Assembly: GCF_000368565.1 (NCBI RefSeq)
Contig: NZ_KB849544.1
Coordinates: 281,064-345,063 of the forward strand
Direction of reading: 5' to 3'
DNA length: 64,000 nucleotides
From: Acinetobacter gerneri DSM 14967 = CIP 107464 = MTCC 9824
Lineage (GTDB): Bacteria; Pseudomonadota; Gammaproteobacteria; Pseudomonadales; Moraxellaceae
Below the pieces are notes generated by a model. That model was not told the DNA's origin, did not search any database, and saw only the letters and a program-made list of their open reading frames with translations. Below are positions 26,627 through 35,488 of this stretch, piece after piece. The position numbers and the translations under genes were made by a program. Each line of letters begins with the position of its first letter. The stretch's first letter is position 1.

Positions 26627-26661
26627 CTAAAATGGCAAACTTAAACTCTTTGTCATTTTAG
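26627..26661 (+). other. Hairpin after ABC1 kinase gene
   Basis: CTAAAATGGCAAA and TTTGTCATTTTAG pair along 13 positions with one wobble, 10 bases after the stop. The T-run behind it is weak, so termination is probable but not certain. Confidence 0.6.
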
Positions 26662-26759
26662 TCAATTTTCATTTCTTATATTAAAATTTATAAAAATATT
26701 TTTAAAATAAAATCAATAAAATAAACTAAAAATAACACTCTCACCTACCGTTTATCTTC

Positions 26760-26785
26760 TGTCAAAAAGGTTGTCAACTTTGACA
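26760..26785 (+). promoter_or_regulatory. Candidate operator upstream of acyl-CoA dehydrogenases
   Basis: TGTCAAA and TTTGACA form a 7-bp perfect inverted repeat with a 12-base spacer that itself contains TTGTCAA. It is about 65 bases upstream of the first dehydrogenase start. A dimeric fatty-acid regulator of TetR or GntR type could bind here; none is adjacent. Confidence 0.5.
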
Positions 26786-26847
26786 TAGTTTTTTTGATGT
26801 CAGCGTGTCAGGATGATTAAAACCACAAAAAACTCTCAGGATAGAAA

Positions 26848-28143
26848 ATGTCAAATATGGTAAATAAAGCTCAGGGTTTAGGGCTATCATTGATTACTAA
26901 AATTGCAGGAAGCGACCTGCTTGATCAATTCAAGCTTCGTAAATTTATTGAAAAATCACTTTATCAAGGTTCTAAAATTAGCTTTCAAACCTTGAGCAAA
27001 ACTCAAAAAGCATTTAAAGCCAATCCTGATGTCAATAAACAGCGTTTACCTAATCAAAGTAAGTCATTATTTGATCTTAACCTAACTGAAGAACAACAGA
27101 TGACAGTGGATGCGATGAGTCAATTCGCCGCTGAGATCCTCTATCCTCTCGCTCATCAAGCAGATGACCAAGAAAAATTTCCTGAAGAACTTTGGCAACA
27201 TAGTACAGACCTAGGACTAAATTATTATGCATTGCCTGAAGCACTTGGCGGTGTTGCAACTGAAAAAAATATCGTAAGCAATATCTTGATCGCAGAGTCA
27301 TTGGCCAAAGGCGATTTCAGCTTAACAGCAGGATTACTTTCTACATTTAGTGCGATTAACGCGCTGGTACAATGGGGATCTGAGCGAGTTCAAGCGACTT
27401 ACCTACCACCTTTTGCAGAAGATCCTGAGGTGCGTGCAACTTTTGCCATCCAAGAAGCAACCCCAGCATTCAATCCATTAAAACTCAAAACACGAGCAGT
27501 TGAAGTCAATGGTCAGTACGCTATTACAGGCGAAAAAACCATGGTTTTGTTGGGTGAAAGCGCAGATCTATTTATCGTCAATGCTGATTTAAATGGTCAA
27601 GCACAAGTCTTTGTCGTAAAACGTGATGAAAGCATCACTGTGCTAAAAACACCTGCCATGGGACTTAAAGCAACTGAAACTGTGACTCTAAAATTTAATC
27701 AAAGCCCTGCTGAGATTTTAGGTGATGATGATTTTAGTTATAACGCATTTTTAGATTTAGGCAATTTGATGTGGTGTGCAATTGCAGTAGGTACATGTGA
27801 AGCAGTGAAAGAGTATTGCATCAAATATGCCAATGAACGTACTGCATTCGGTGAACCTATTTCTCACCGCCAAAGTGTTGCCTTTATGATTGCAGACATG
27901 GCTATCGAAATTGATGCGATGCGTATGTTGATTTTAAATGCTGCAAGCTTGGCAGAATCAGGCAAATCTTTCCATCGTGAAGCTTATTTGGCACGCTTAT
28001 TATGCGCTGAAAAATCAATGAAAATTGGTACAGATGGCGTACAAATTTTAGGGGGACACGGTTTTACCAAAGAACATCCTGTTGAACGCTGGTACCGTGA
28101 TTTACGTGCAACTGCTGTGTTGCATTCTGGCTTACATGCCTAA
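26848..28143 (+). CDS. Acyl-CoA dehydrogenase (1)
   Basis: 431 residues. An N-terminal extension of about 75 residues precedes the domain start FDLNLTEEQQMTVDAMSQFA. FAIQEATPAFNPLKLKTRAV fits the FAD/substrate region, although the usual T-E-P is altered to Q-E-A. NERTAFGEPISHRQSVAFMIADM and QILGGHGFTKEHPVERWYRD are the C-terminal signature. It oxidises acyl-CoA in beta-oxidation or a related route and passes electrons to ETF. A second dehydrogenase follows 42 bases downstream, so the two are probably one operon and may act as a heteromeric or sequential pair. Confidence 0.88.
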   Translation: MSNMVNKAQGLGLSLITKIAGSDLLDQFKLRKFIEKSLYQGSKISFQTLSKTQKAFKANPDVNKQRLPNQSKSLFDLNLTEEQQMTVDAMSQFAAEILYPLAHQADDQEKFPEELWQHSTDLGLNYYALPEALGGVATEKNIVSNILIAESLAKGDFSLTAGLLSTFSAINALVQWGSERVQATYLPPFAEDPEVRATFAIQEATPAFNPLKLKTRAVEVNGQYAITGEKTMVLLGESADLFIVNADLNGQAQVFVVKRDESITVLKTPAMGLKATETVTLKFNQSPAEILGDDDFSYNAFLDLGNLMWCAIAVGTCEAVKEYCIKYANERTAFGEPISHRQSVAFMIADMAIEIDAMRMLILNAASLAESGKSFHREAYLARLLCAEKSMKIGTDGVQILGGHGFTKEHPVERWYRDLRATAVLHSGLHA

Positions 28144-28185
28144 TCCAATAGACTAAAAATAACTTAAAAAATTAGGAGAATTTTC

Positions 28186-29382
28186 ATGAATTTACAGAAC
28201 CCTAAAAAATTCAAAATGCTGTTGGATCAAGCGCACGAAACTGCCCTCAATGTATTGCGTCCTATTTCACGCAAATATGATAAAGCTGAACACGCCTACC
28301 CTAAAGAACTCAATATGCTCAGTGCACTTTTGGATGGGATGAATGATGGTGGTGAAGGTCTGAATGCAGGTGCGGCAGTCGGTAAACGTGGCGCTACAGA
28401 TGCAGGCAATAAAAACGGCGTTAATATGTCGACTGCACTTGGTATCATCGAAATGTGCTATGGCGATACAGGTTTACTCCTTAGCATGCCACGTCAAGGC
28501 TTGGGTAACTCGGCGATTGCAGCTGTTGCAAATGATGAACAGTTAGAACGCTTTAAAGGTACTTGGGCAGCGATGGCGATTACAGAGCCGGGTTGTGGTT
28601 CAGACTCTGCGGCCATTCGTACAACTGCGATTAAAGATGGTGATGACTATATTTTAAATGGCGAAAAAATCTTTGTTACTTCGGGTGAGCGTGCAGATTC
28701 TGTTGTGGTTTGGGCAACCTTAGACAAAAAATTGGGGCGTGCTGCGATCAAATCCTTCGTTGTACCTAAAGGTACGCCTGGCATGACTGTCGAACGTCTT
28801 GAGCATAAGCTTGGGATCAAAGCATCAGACACCGCTGCTATCAGTTTTATTGATTGTCGAGTGCCTGCTGCCAACCTTTTAGGCAATGCTGAAATCGACG
28901 TAGCAAAAGGCTTTGCTGGCGTGATGGAAACATTTGACAATACTCGACCATTGGTTGCAGCGATGGCTGTAGGCTGTGCCAAAGCATCTTTGGAACGTAT
29001 TAAAGAAATTTTCAAAGACCAATTGGATGATTATGCTACACCGTATTTACAAACATCCAATATCGCCGCACAAATCTATCGAATGGAAGCTGAATGGGAA
29101 GCTTCTCGCTTACTCATGCTAAAAGCGGCATGGATGGCAGATAATAAAAAGCCAAATTCACGTGAAGCTTCTATTGCCAAAGCAAAAGCAGGTCGTATTG
29201 GTAATGAAATTACCTTGAAATGCGTAGAGCTTGCAGCAAGCGTCGGTTATAACGAAGAAGAGTTACTCGAAAAATGGGCGCGAGATTCGAAAATCTTAGA
29301 TATTTTTGAAGGAACTCAGCAAATTCAACAATTGATCATTGCCCGCCGTGAATTGGGTAAAAGCTCATCCGAATTAAAATAA
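28186..29382 (+). CDS. Acyl-CoA dehydrogenase (2)
   Basis: 398 residues. AITEPGCGSDSAAIRTTA carries the classical T-E-P-x-x-G-S-D motif, and YILNGEKIFVTSGERADS follows. DIFEGTQQIQQLIIARREL is the C-terminal E-G-T-x-Q-I-Q signature with the general base region. It is a FAD enzyme that makes the trans-2,3 double bond in acyl-CoA. TTAGGAGAA precedes the start. Its partner gene lies directly upstream, and alkane hydroxylation is encoded 1.2 kb downstream, so the products may serve the same alkane-to-fatty-acid route (inference). Confidence 0.92.
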   Translation: MNLQNPKKFKMLLDQAHETALNVLRPISRKYDKAEHAYPKELNMLSALLDGMNDGGEGLNAGAAVGKRGATDAGNKNGVNMSTALGIIEMCYGDTGLLLSMPRQGLGNSAIAAVANDEQLERFKGTWAAMAITEPGCGSDSAAIRTTAIKDGDDYILNGEKIFVTSGERADSVVVWATLDKKLGRAAIKSFVVPKGTPGMTVERLEHKLGIKASDTAAISFIDCRVPAANLLGNAEIDVAKGFAGVMETFDNTRPLVAAMAVGCAKASLERIKEIFKDQLDDYATPYLQTSNIAAQIYRMEAEWEASRLLMLKAAWMADNKKPNSREASIAKAKAGRIGNEITLKCVELAASVGYNEEELLEKWARDSKILDIFEGTQQIQQLIIARRELGKSSSELK

Positions 29383-29473
29383 TCCATTTTAATTCAAGAT
29401 AAAGCATACAAGAGATGATTTTTTTGCTATAAAAATTTCATCTCTTTTACATTTGTACGCCTACAATTTTATT

Positions 29474-29959
29474 ATGTTTCACTTACGTCCGATCCAAGCC
29501 AAAGATAACGCTGCCATTGCTCAAATCATCCGTCATGTTTCCAAAGAGTTTGGGCTAGCACCAGAGTCAGGCTTTGCTGTTGCCGATCCGATTTTGGATA
29601 ATTTATTCCAAGTTTATGACGCGGCTCATGCAGCCTATTGGGTGGTCGTTGATGAAAATGACCAAGTTTTTGGTGGCGGTGGCTTGTCGCCACTTCAAGG
29701 TGATAACAGTATTTTAGAAATACAAAAAATGTATTTTTTACCTGAACTGCGTGGCCTAGGTTTTGCCAAAAAAATACTTGAAAATGCTTTTATTTTCGCT
29801 CAAGAAAATGGCTATAAATCATGTTATTTGGAAACGACCAAAGAGCTTTGGCAAGCAGTCAAACTTTATGAAAAATTGGGCTTTGTTCATCTGGATAAAC
29901 CAAAGGGTCATACCGGACATAGTCATGCCTGTGAAATTTGGATGTTAAAACAGCTTTAA
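29474..29959 (+). CDS. GNAT family N-acetyltransferase
   Basis: 161 residues from ATG 29474; a TTG 21 bases upstream is rejected. The acetyl-CoA site is ELRGLGFAKKILENAFIFA (R/Q-x2-G-x-G/A in about residues 95-113), with EIQKMYFLP before it and YKSCYLETTKELWQAVKLYE after it, which is the standard GNAT motif A-B order. KLGFVHLDKP closes the fold. Substrate unknown. A hairpin follows. Confidence 0.88.
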   Translation: MFHLRPIQAKDNAAIAQIIRHVSKEFGLAPESGFAVADPILDNLFQVYDAAHAAYWVVVDENDQVFGGGGLSPLQGDNSILEIQKMYFLPELRGLGFAKKILENAFIFAQENGYKSCYLETTKELWQAVKLYEKLGFVHLDKPKGHTGHSHACEIWMLKQL

Positions 29960-29992
29960 ATCATAGAATCTAAAATTTATTTATCTACTTCA

Positions 29993-30027
29993 AGCCTAGT
30001 CCTAGACCATTTTATCAAGACTAGGCT
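29993..30027. other. Hairpin between convergent genes
   Basis: AGCCTAGTC and GACTAGGCT (9 bp perfect) with a 17-base loop, between the GNAT gene and the convergent small membrane protein gene. It may be a terminator for either; no T-run. Confidence 0.45.
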
Positions 30028-30044
30028 ACAAAACCCTTTTGAGC

Positions 30045-30368
30045 TTAAAGAAGCATAAAAAATAAAAATAAGGCTGCGAAACAAGTGTTAATCACTAACA
30101 TCATAAAATTAGATTTTAGTGCTTTTTTTGCTATAGGGTTGACGATTTTATTATCCGTATAAGCGATACCACTGAGGATCATACCGATGATATTAATCAC
30201 GGTCGTGACCGCCAAACATAACAACACCAATAAATGTACGGGTGGTAATTCACAGATATTATCGTATTTACATGGCAAGCTGAGAACATAAAAGCTATAT
30301 AAAATAGCCAGTACAATTAAAATAAAACTCAACCAAGCCAGCAAATAGGCAAATTTTGCTAAAGACAT
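30045..30368 (-). CDS. Small membrane protein, about three TM segments
   Basis: 107 residues with hydrophobic segments near residues 4-28, 42-68 and 86-107. A Cys pair, LPCKYDNICELPP, sits in the loop after the first segment and could form a disulfide if periplasmic. The family is not recognised. It lies between the GNAT gene and alkB-type gene and has no clear operon partner; the ribosome site (AAAAAATG context) is weak. Confidence 0.6.
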   Translation of the reverse strand: MSLAKFAYLLAWLSFILIVLAILYSFYVLSLPCKYDNICELPPVHLLVLLCLAVTTVINIIGMILSGIAYTDNKIVNPIAKKALKSNFMMLVINTCFAALFLFFMLL

Positions 30369-30470
30369 TTTTTATACACCAAAATATAAATATTTTTTTA
30401 AATTTTTAGAATCTAAGGATTTTATCCTCAAACGATATTATCAGAAAAAAGCTCATCAGCAATAATATTA

Positions 30471-30508
30471 AAAAAAAATTCCACCGAAGTCAGTGGAATT
30501 TTTTTTTA
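30471..30508 (-). terminator. Terminator of alkane monooxygenase gene
   Basis: AAAATTCCAC and GTGGAATTTT flank an 8-base centre, with long A- and T-runs outside. It lies about 30 bases beyond the alkB stop and works in both directions. Confidence 0.85.
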
Positions 30509-30539
30509 AAAGTACAGATAAAAATATTTAAAAACTGCT

Positions 30540-31799
30540 CTAACTTTCAACCTTATCTCGATTTAAAAGCTTATCAATCACCGCAAATTTTTTGAAAATT
30601 TTAGCTCGACGTTTTGGATAGATATTTGCTTTATTCAAATCACCTTGATAATGCTCAAATACTCGCTTATCCATCATTTTAAACCAGATTGGCGGAATCA
30701 AAGCAGGCAACAACATACTCGCATAACCACTCGGTAACTCTGGCGCCTCATCAAAATGTCGTAATGCCTGAAACGGACGTGTTGGATAAGCATGATGGTC
30801 AGAGTGCCTTTGCAACTGATACAAAAACAGATTGGTTACGATATTGTTGTTATTCCAACTATGTTCAGGCATGGTACGTTCATACTTACCATTTTCATCT
30901 TTTTGACGTAACAAGCCATAATGTTCAATATAGTTAATAATTTCAAACAAGCTGATGCTATAGGCAGATTGTGCAATCAAATAAGGTAAAGTCGCTAAAC
31001 CAAATATTCCAAGCATACTCGAATGAAATGCTGCACTCATCCCAAAGCCTTGTAGCAACTCATTTTCTTTATTCCAAAAACCTAAGCCTTTACGCTTTAA
31101 ACGACGTGTTTCAATTTCAATCGCAGATTTAAATGAACCAATCACAGTACGTGGTAAAAACTCATAGAAAGTCTCACCCATTTGTGAAGAAGCAGGATCT
31201 TCAGGTGTTGCTGCACGCTTATGATGTCCATAAGGATGTTCTATTCTAAAATGATTATATCCTGATGGAACCAAAGCCAAATGCGATAAAATATGATCGA
31301 TTCGATCCGTTTTGTGACTCAATTCATGCGCTGTATTGATGGCAATTCCATTGATTGCTCCCATCGAAATACCTAGCAATATTTTATCCAATAAAGACGT
31401 ATTTTTACGGCTCACCAAATAACAAGCATAAACATTGGCAATATATTGCAATGGAATAAAACTTTTGACTAAACGTGAATAATAAGGATCTTTTTCAAGT
31501 AATTTTATATCTTCAGCTGTTGGATTGTTTTTATCTTTTCCAACGATCGTGTCAATTGTTGGAATAATAATATGTAAAACAATAGGACCACCCAAAGCAA
31601 AAATCTTCTTTATCGGTTTAGGTGAAAACTGATAACCCAATAAAATCCCTATACCAATCACAGGCAATGATGGACTAATCATCCACATATAACGTTTCTT
31701 ATCGAGCGCAAGCCCTGATTTGGCTGTAGGCTGTGTATTTTCTACTAATAGAGCCTGATCTAACTCTGCTTGCGGATTCATTTGAACTGGTGCATTCAT
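30540..31799 (-). CDS. alkM: Alkane 1-monooxygenase (AlkB/AlkM type)
   Basis: 419 residues from ATG 31799, which has GGGAAAGGTG at good spacing; an in-frame start at 31889 is less likely. All four diagnostic histidine clusters are present: NTAHELSHK, RIEHPYGHHKR, NYIEHYGLLR and LQRHSDHHAYPTRP. About six TM segments anchor the non-heme di-iron enzyme in the inner membrane. It hydroxylates n-alkanes at the terminal carbon with rubredoxin as electron donor; no rubredoxin gene is in the window. The divergent AraC regulator 186 bases away reproduces the alkM/alkR arrangement of Acinetobacter baylyi. Confidence 0.95.
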   Translation of the reverse strand: MNAPVQMNPQAELDQALLVENTQPTAKSGLALDKKRYMWMISPSLPVIGIGILLGYQFSPKPIKKIFALGGPIVLHIIIPTIDTIVGKDKNNPTAEDIKLLEKDPYYSRLVKSFIPLQYIANVYACYLVSRKNTSLLDKILLGISMGAINGIAINTAHELSHKTDRIDHILSHLALVPSGYNHFRIEHPYGHHKRAATPEDPASSQMGETFYEFLPRTVIGSFKSAIEIETRRLKRKGLGFWNKENELLQGFGMSAAFHSSMLGIFGLATLPYLIAQSAYSISLFEIINYIEHYGLLRQKDENGKYERTMPEHSWNNNNIVTNLFLYQLQRHSDHHAYPTRPFQALRHFDEAPELPSGYASMLLPALIPPIWFKMMDKRVFEHYQGDLNKANIYPKRRAKIFKKFAVIDKLLNRDKVES

Positions 31800-31913
31800 A
31801 TCGACACCTTTCCCTTTCACTAATATATCTCTATATTTCAGTAAATAAGTCCAATGTGACAGTTTTAAGCGTCCAAAAAAGCTATTCAATCGTCTTTGGC
31901 ATGTTTTAGCTAG

Positions 31914-31932
31914 TGTTTGTCCTTTTCAAACA
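31914..31932. promoter_or_regulatory. Inverted repeat in alkM-alkR intergenic region
   Basis: TGTTTG (31914-31919), TCCTTTT and CAAACA (31927-31932), enclosed by a wider CATGTTT...AAACATG pair (31900-31934). It lies between the divergent starts and is a candidate AlkR or promoter control site; purely symmetry based. Confidence 0.4.
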
Positions 31933-31985
31933 TGATTTAATATTTTTTTCGTGCATACTGGGAAAAAAGGGATATAAAACAATCT

Positions 31986-32921
31986 ATGGATGCCCTAAGT
32001 AAAATTTTTGACGATATTCATTTAAATCACTCTGAATATATCTATTTACAGGCTCAGGGGGATTGGGCATTTTATAGCTCTGAAAATACCACGTTTATCG
32101 GACATATTGTTTTATATGGCAATATGCATATCGAATTTGAAAATGCTGAATCACAAAACAAAATTAAGGTCGATCTATGTGCAGGTGATATCGTACTTAT
32201 TCCTGCAGGACTTGCGCATAAGGGGTCAAATCGTGCGGATCACAAAGTCATCGAAGCACTCAATATCGAGCCTTTATTTGATGGTCTAAAACAAGAAGCG
32301 ATTGAGTTTGGACATGGCAATAACGATAAGACTCTGATCCTGACCATTCGCTGCCAACTTGATGCGATCATGGCAAAACCTTTGATCAATGCCTTACCGC
32401 CGTATCTGCATATCAAGAATGCCTTTAGTGACGATGCACCAGAATGGCTGAAAATCGGTTTATATTTCGTGGCGTCTGAAACGCAAAGAGCCTCTTTTGC
32501 AGGACGAAATAAAATCATGGATCACATTATCAGTATTATGTTTATCGAGTGTGTCCGTGATTATATTGAAAATATGGAACATGAAAATAACTGGCTCAAT
32601 GCCCTCATCCATCCTGAGCTTGCCAATGCACTTGCGATTATTCACAGTCAACCTGAAAAAGCTTGGACTGTGGAAAGCCTTGCTGAAACATGCTGTATGT
32701 CACGCTCTAAATTTGCCAGTTTATTTAGTCAAATCGTTGGTGAATCACCGCTGGCTTATTTGCAACAACACCGTCTACGTTTAGCCACACAGCTGCTACG
32801 ACAAGGACATTTCTCGATACAGCAAATTGCCCATCAAGTAGGCTATTCCTCTGAAACAGCCTTTAGCCAAGCTTTTAAAAAGCAATTTGAGATCAGTCCG
32901 AGCCAATACAAACAAAGTTAG
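31986..32921 (+). CDS. alkR: AraC family regulator, AlkR-like
   Basis: 311 residues. The N-terminal cupin sensor has DLCAGDIVLIPAGLAHKGS (about residues 64-82). The C-terminal double HTH has AWTVESLAETCCMSRSKFAS for the first helix-turn-helix and HFSIQQIAHQVGYSSETAF, SQAFKKQF for the second, with the S-P-S-x-Y-K ending. It is divergent from the alkane hydroxylase gene, as AlkR is in A. baylyi, where it activates alkM in response to alkanes. A solo MITE end starts directly after its stop codon. Confidence 0.85.
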   Translation: MDALSKIFDDIHLNHSEYIYLQAQGDWAFYSSENTTFIGHIVLYGNMHIEFENAESQNKIKVDLCAGDIVLIPAGLAHKGSNRADHKVIEALNIEPLFDGLKQEAIEFGHGNNDKTLILTIRCQLDAIMAKPLINALPPYLHIKNAFSDDAPEWLKIGLYFVASETQRASFAGRNKIMDHIISIMFIECVRDYIENMEHENNWLNALIHPELANALAIIHSQPEKAWTVESLAETCCMSRSKFASLFSQIVGESPLAYLQQHRLRLATQLLRQGHFSIQQIAHQVGYSSETAFSQAFKKQFEISPSQYKQS

Positions 32922-32975
32922 TAGGGTCTGTTGACATTTCAAATTGGTTGCGACGACGAGTGTTTTTTGCGCTGT
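32922..32975. mobile_element. Solo end of the MITE family
   Basis: TAGGGTCTGTTGACATTTCA is identical to the end of the element at 20299-20610, and the next bases AATTGGTTGCGACG continue the match to its right end (reverse complement) before the sequences diverge around the GAGTGTTTTTT stretch. No second end or target duplication is visible, so this is a truncated remnant. It starts immediately after the alkR stop. Confidence 0.75.
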
Positions 32976-33017
32976 AATACAGTTTTAAATTTGCTTAGGC
33001 TATTTTATTTGTGCCAT

Positions 33018-33043
33018 AAAAAAAGCGCCGAAGCGCTTTTTTT
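33018..33043 (-). terminator. Terminator of ppiD-like gene
   Basis: AAAAAAAGCGC, CGAA loop, GCGCTTTTTTT: perfect stem with a tetraloop, 12 bases past the stop; usable in both directions. Confidence 0.92.
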
Positions 33044-33054
33044 AATAGGTCTGA

Positions 33055-34932
33055 TTATTTGATTTTTGCATGTGATTTTAGATATTGAAGATAATCATCC
33101 AAATCTTGTTCACCACGTAAACCTTGTGCTTGTTGACGAACATTTTCAACTATGCCAGAGCTTAGTGTTTCCAAACCATTCTTTTTCACATTTGAAACAG
33201 CAACGATAATCAACTCATTTTGCATATCAGTTGTTGTTACTGACCACATACCTGCTTTAGGCGCAGCAACACTAAACGCAGCACGTTGAATCGGTGCTCT
33301 CAAAGCCTGTTGCATGCGGCTGTATTCACCTGCAAATTGGAACTTAAGACCACTCTTCGCAACCACTTGCTCTGCTGGTTCAGTTTTAAACTGAGTGAGT
33401 GTAGTTGCAATTTTAGCTTTAGCAGCAGCATAAGCTTTTTCGTTGATAATTTTTGCTTTTACTTGAGCAGCAACATTTTTCAACGGCTGTACACCAGCTG
33501 GATAGTATTGACGAACTTTAACCCAAACAGTATCACCATTTGCTAACTGGATATTACTAGAAGCATTACGATCACCTTGTTTCACTTCATCACTAAAGAT
33601 TTTAGCTTTAACAGCTGGATCACTTAATACTGAAACATGACTAAACACATTCATCGCTTTAACAGATTGGATCTGTGTAGATTTGACTGTTTGTGTCACA
33701 GGATCTAAAGCATCGTTACCAACAACTTGTTCATTGATGTTATTCACAGTATCTGAATACAAGTTTGCATTACGATTTTTCAAAATCTCAGCAGTTAATT
33801 CAGCTTTTTTAGCCTCAAGACTTGGAATATTCACTTGTTGAACATTGGTTTCAATAATGTGATAACCATACTGAGTTTTGACTGGTTGGGAAATCTCACC
33901 TGTTTTTAAGCCACTAACTGCAGCGTCAAAATCTTGAGAATATGCACCCGGTACATAACTGATCAAGCCACCGTTAGCTTTAGACTCAGTATCATCAGAA
34001 TACTGTGCAGCTGCTGCAGCAAATGTCATACCTGCTTTGAGTTTAGCATAGACATCATTTGCCAATTTATGTGCATCACTGTCTTTACGCGTATCCGTAA
34101 CAGTAATCATGATGTGATGTACTTCTTTTTTCGCAGCTTTCTTTTGTTCTTCAACAAATTTCGCATAAGCTTGTTGTAACTCGGCATCCGTTACAGGAGC
34201 CGTATTACCCTGAACTTGCGCAGGTGTGAGTACAACATAATCAACATCAGCAGAAGCAACTTGTTTAAAGCTATTTTTGTGTTTGTTGTAATAATCAACA
34301 ATATCTTGACCAGTTACATTAATATTTTTCTTATATTCATCAAGATTAATATTTGCAAGATAAATGCTACGTTGCTCAGTTTGAAGATTTGCTAGACGAG
34401 CCAAATCTGTCTTGCTGACCAATGAATAGCCCATAATGGTCGTACTCAGCATTTTTAAAGCATGGTCTTGACGAATATTGTCAATCAAGCCTTGGCTTTT
34501 CAAACCGTTATTACGCAAATAATTTTCATACAAAGCTTCCGAAAATTTCCCACCTTGTTGGAAATCTGGTTGCTGCGCAATCATTTGCTTGATTTGTTCA
34601 TCACTTAATGAAATACCTAATTTTTTTGCTTGCTGTAAAAGCAAAGTTCGTCCGACCAAACTATTGAGCGCATTTTCTTTAATGAAATTTTGATTTAACA
34701 AAGTTTCATCGCCATTAATCGCTGGCAATTGCAGAAACTGGTTTTTTAAGTTTTGCGTGACATTATCAAGTTCTTTTTTAGAAATGGCTTGACCGTTAAC
34801 AGTCGTCGCGACATCCGCACTATTTCCGTTACTAAAGTAACCCTCAATACCGATGACAGCAAAAGGTACTAAGAATAATACGAGTAAAAGTTTACCGAAC
34901 CAGCCCCGAATGAGGTTACGAAACGATTCCAT
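33055..34932 (-). CDS. ppiD: Periplasmic peptidyl-prolyl isomerase/chaperone PpiD
   Basis: 625 residues. One N-terminal TM helix (GKLLLVLFLVPFAVIGIEGY) anchors it facing the periplasm. A SurA-like N-terminal domain follows (TVNGQAISKKELDN to about residue 220). The parvulin domain runs near residues 265-365, with KEVHHIMITVTD, FAAAAAQYSDDTESKANGG and TQYGYHIIETN. PpiD assists folding of newly translocated proteins next to SecYEG. hupB is directly upstream on the same strand, the order also seen in E. coli (hupB-ppiD), but a terminator separates the two here. Confidence 0.92.
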   Translation of the reverse strand: MESFRNLIRGWFGKLLLVLFLVPFAVIGIEGYFSNGNSADVATTVNGQAISKKELDNVTQNLKNQFLQLPAINGDETLLNQNFIKENALNSLVGRTLLLQQAKKLGISLSDEQIKQMIAQQPDFQQGGKFSEALYENYLRNNGLKSQGLIDNIRQDHALKMLSTTIMGYSLVSKTDLARLANLQTEQRSIYLANINLDEYKKNINVTGQDIVDYYNKHKNSFKQVASADVDYVVLTPAQVQGNTAPVTDAELQQAYAKFVEEQKKAAKKEVHHIMITVTDTRKDSDAHKLANDVYAKLKAGMTFAAAAAQYSDDTESKANGGLISYVPGAYSQDFDAAVSGLKTGEISQPVKTQYGYHIIETNVQQVNIPSLEAKKAELTAEILKNRNANLYSDTVNNINEQVVGNDALDPVTQTVKSTQIQSVKAMNVFSHVSVLSDPAVKAKIFSDEVKQGDRNASSNIQLANGDTVWVKVRQYYPAGVQPLKNVAAQVKAKIINEKAYAAAKAKIATTLTQFKTEPAEQVVAKSGLKFQFAGEYSRMQQALRAPIQRAAFSVAAPKAGMWSVTTTDMQNELIIVAVSNVKKNGLETLSSGIVENVRQQAQGLRGEQDLDDYLQYLKSHAKIK

Positions 34933-35020
34933 AAGTATTCCAATATTTTATTTGCAAAGGATTCTAACTGATTATTGTGTTGGATTGAATGGAAAAAACC
35001 ATGATATTTCACAATTGCTA

Positions 35021-35046
35021 AAAAAAACGCGCCAAAAAGGCGCGTT
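35021..35046 (-). terminator. Terminator of hupB
   Basis: ACGCGCC, AAAAA loop, GGCGCGT. On the minus strand it is followed by seven T. It lies 16 bases past the hupB stop. Confidence 0.92.
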
Positions 35047-35061
35047 CGAAGTCATAAAAGA

Positions 35062-35334
35062 TTAAGCTACCGAATCTTTCAAACCTTTACCAGCTTTAAA
35101 GCTTGGCACTTTGCTTGCAGGAATTGGTAATTCTGCACCAGTTTTAGGGTTACGGCCGATACGTGCAGCACGTTCTTTAACGCTAAATGTACCAAAACCA
35201 ACTAAAGTTACCGTGTCGCCCTTTTTCAAAGCTTCACCGATCGAAGCAATAGTCGCGTCCAACGCTTTACCAGCATCAGTTTTCGACAAACCCCCTTTCT
35301 CTGCAATGGCGTCGATTAATTCTGATTTATTCAT
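35062..35334 (-). CDS. hupB: DNA-binding protein HU
   Basis: 90 residues, exact HU length. [20 protein letters not shown] opens the helical dimer part. [20 protein letters not shown] is the HU/IHF signature, followed by the DNA-binding arm with the Arg-Asn-Pro tip, and [12 protein letters not shown] ends the protein. It binds and bends DNA non-specifically as a dimer in the nucleoid. It is monocistronic with a strong terminator, upstream of ppiD. Confidence 0.97.
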   Translation of the reverse strand: MNKSELIDAIAEKGGLSKTDAGKALDATIASIGEALKKGDTVTLVGFGTFSVKERAARIGRNPKTGAELPIPASKVPSFKAGKGLKDSVA

Positions 35335-35488
35335 GAAGATTACGTCCTCTTAGTATCGTTTGTTTGAGATCCAAGGCTTATAGTAAAAAATGCCATGCAG
35401 ACTTTATAGCAATGCTTTGGGGGGGAACGCAATACTAGTTATTCGCTTTTTCACAAAAAAGTGTATTTATTAGCAATTAAATCCCAAA

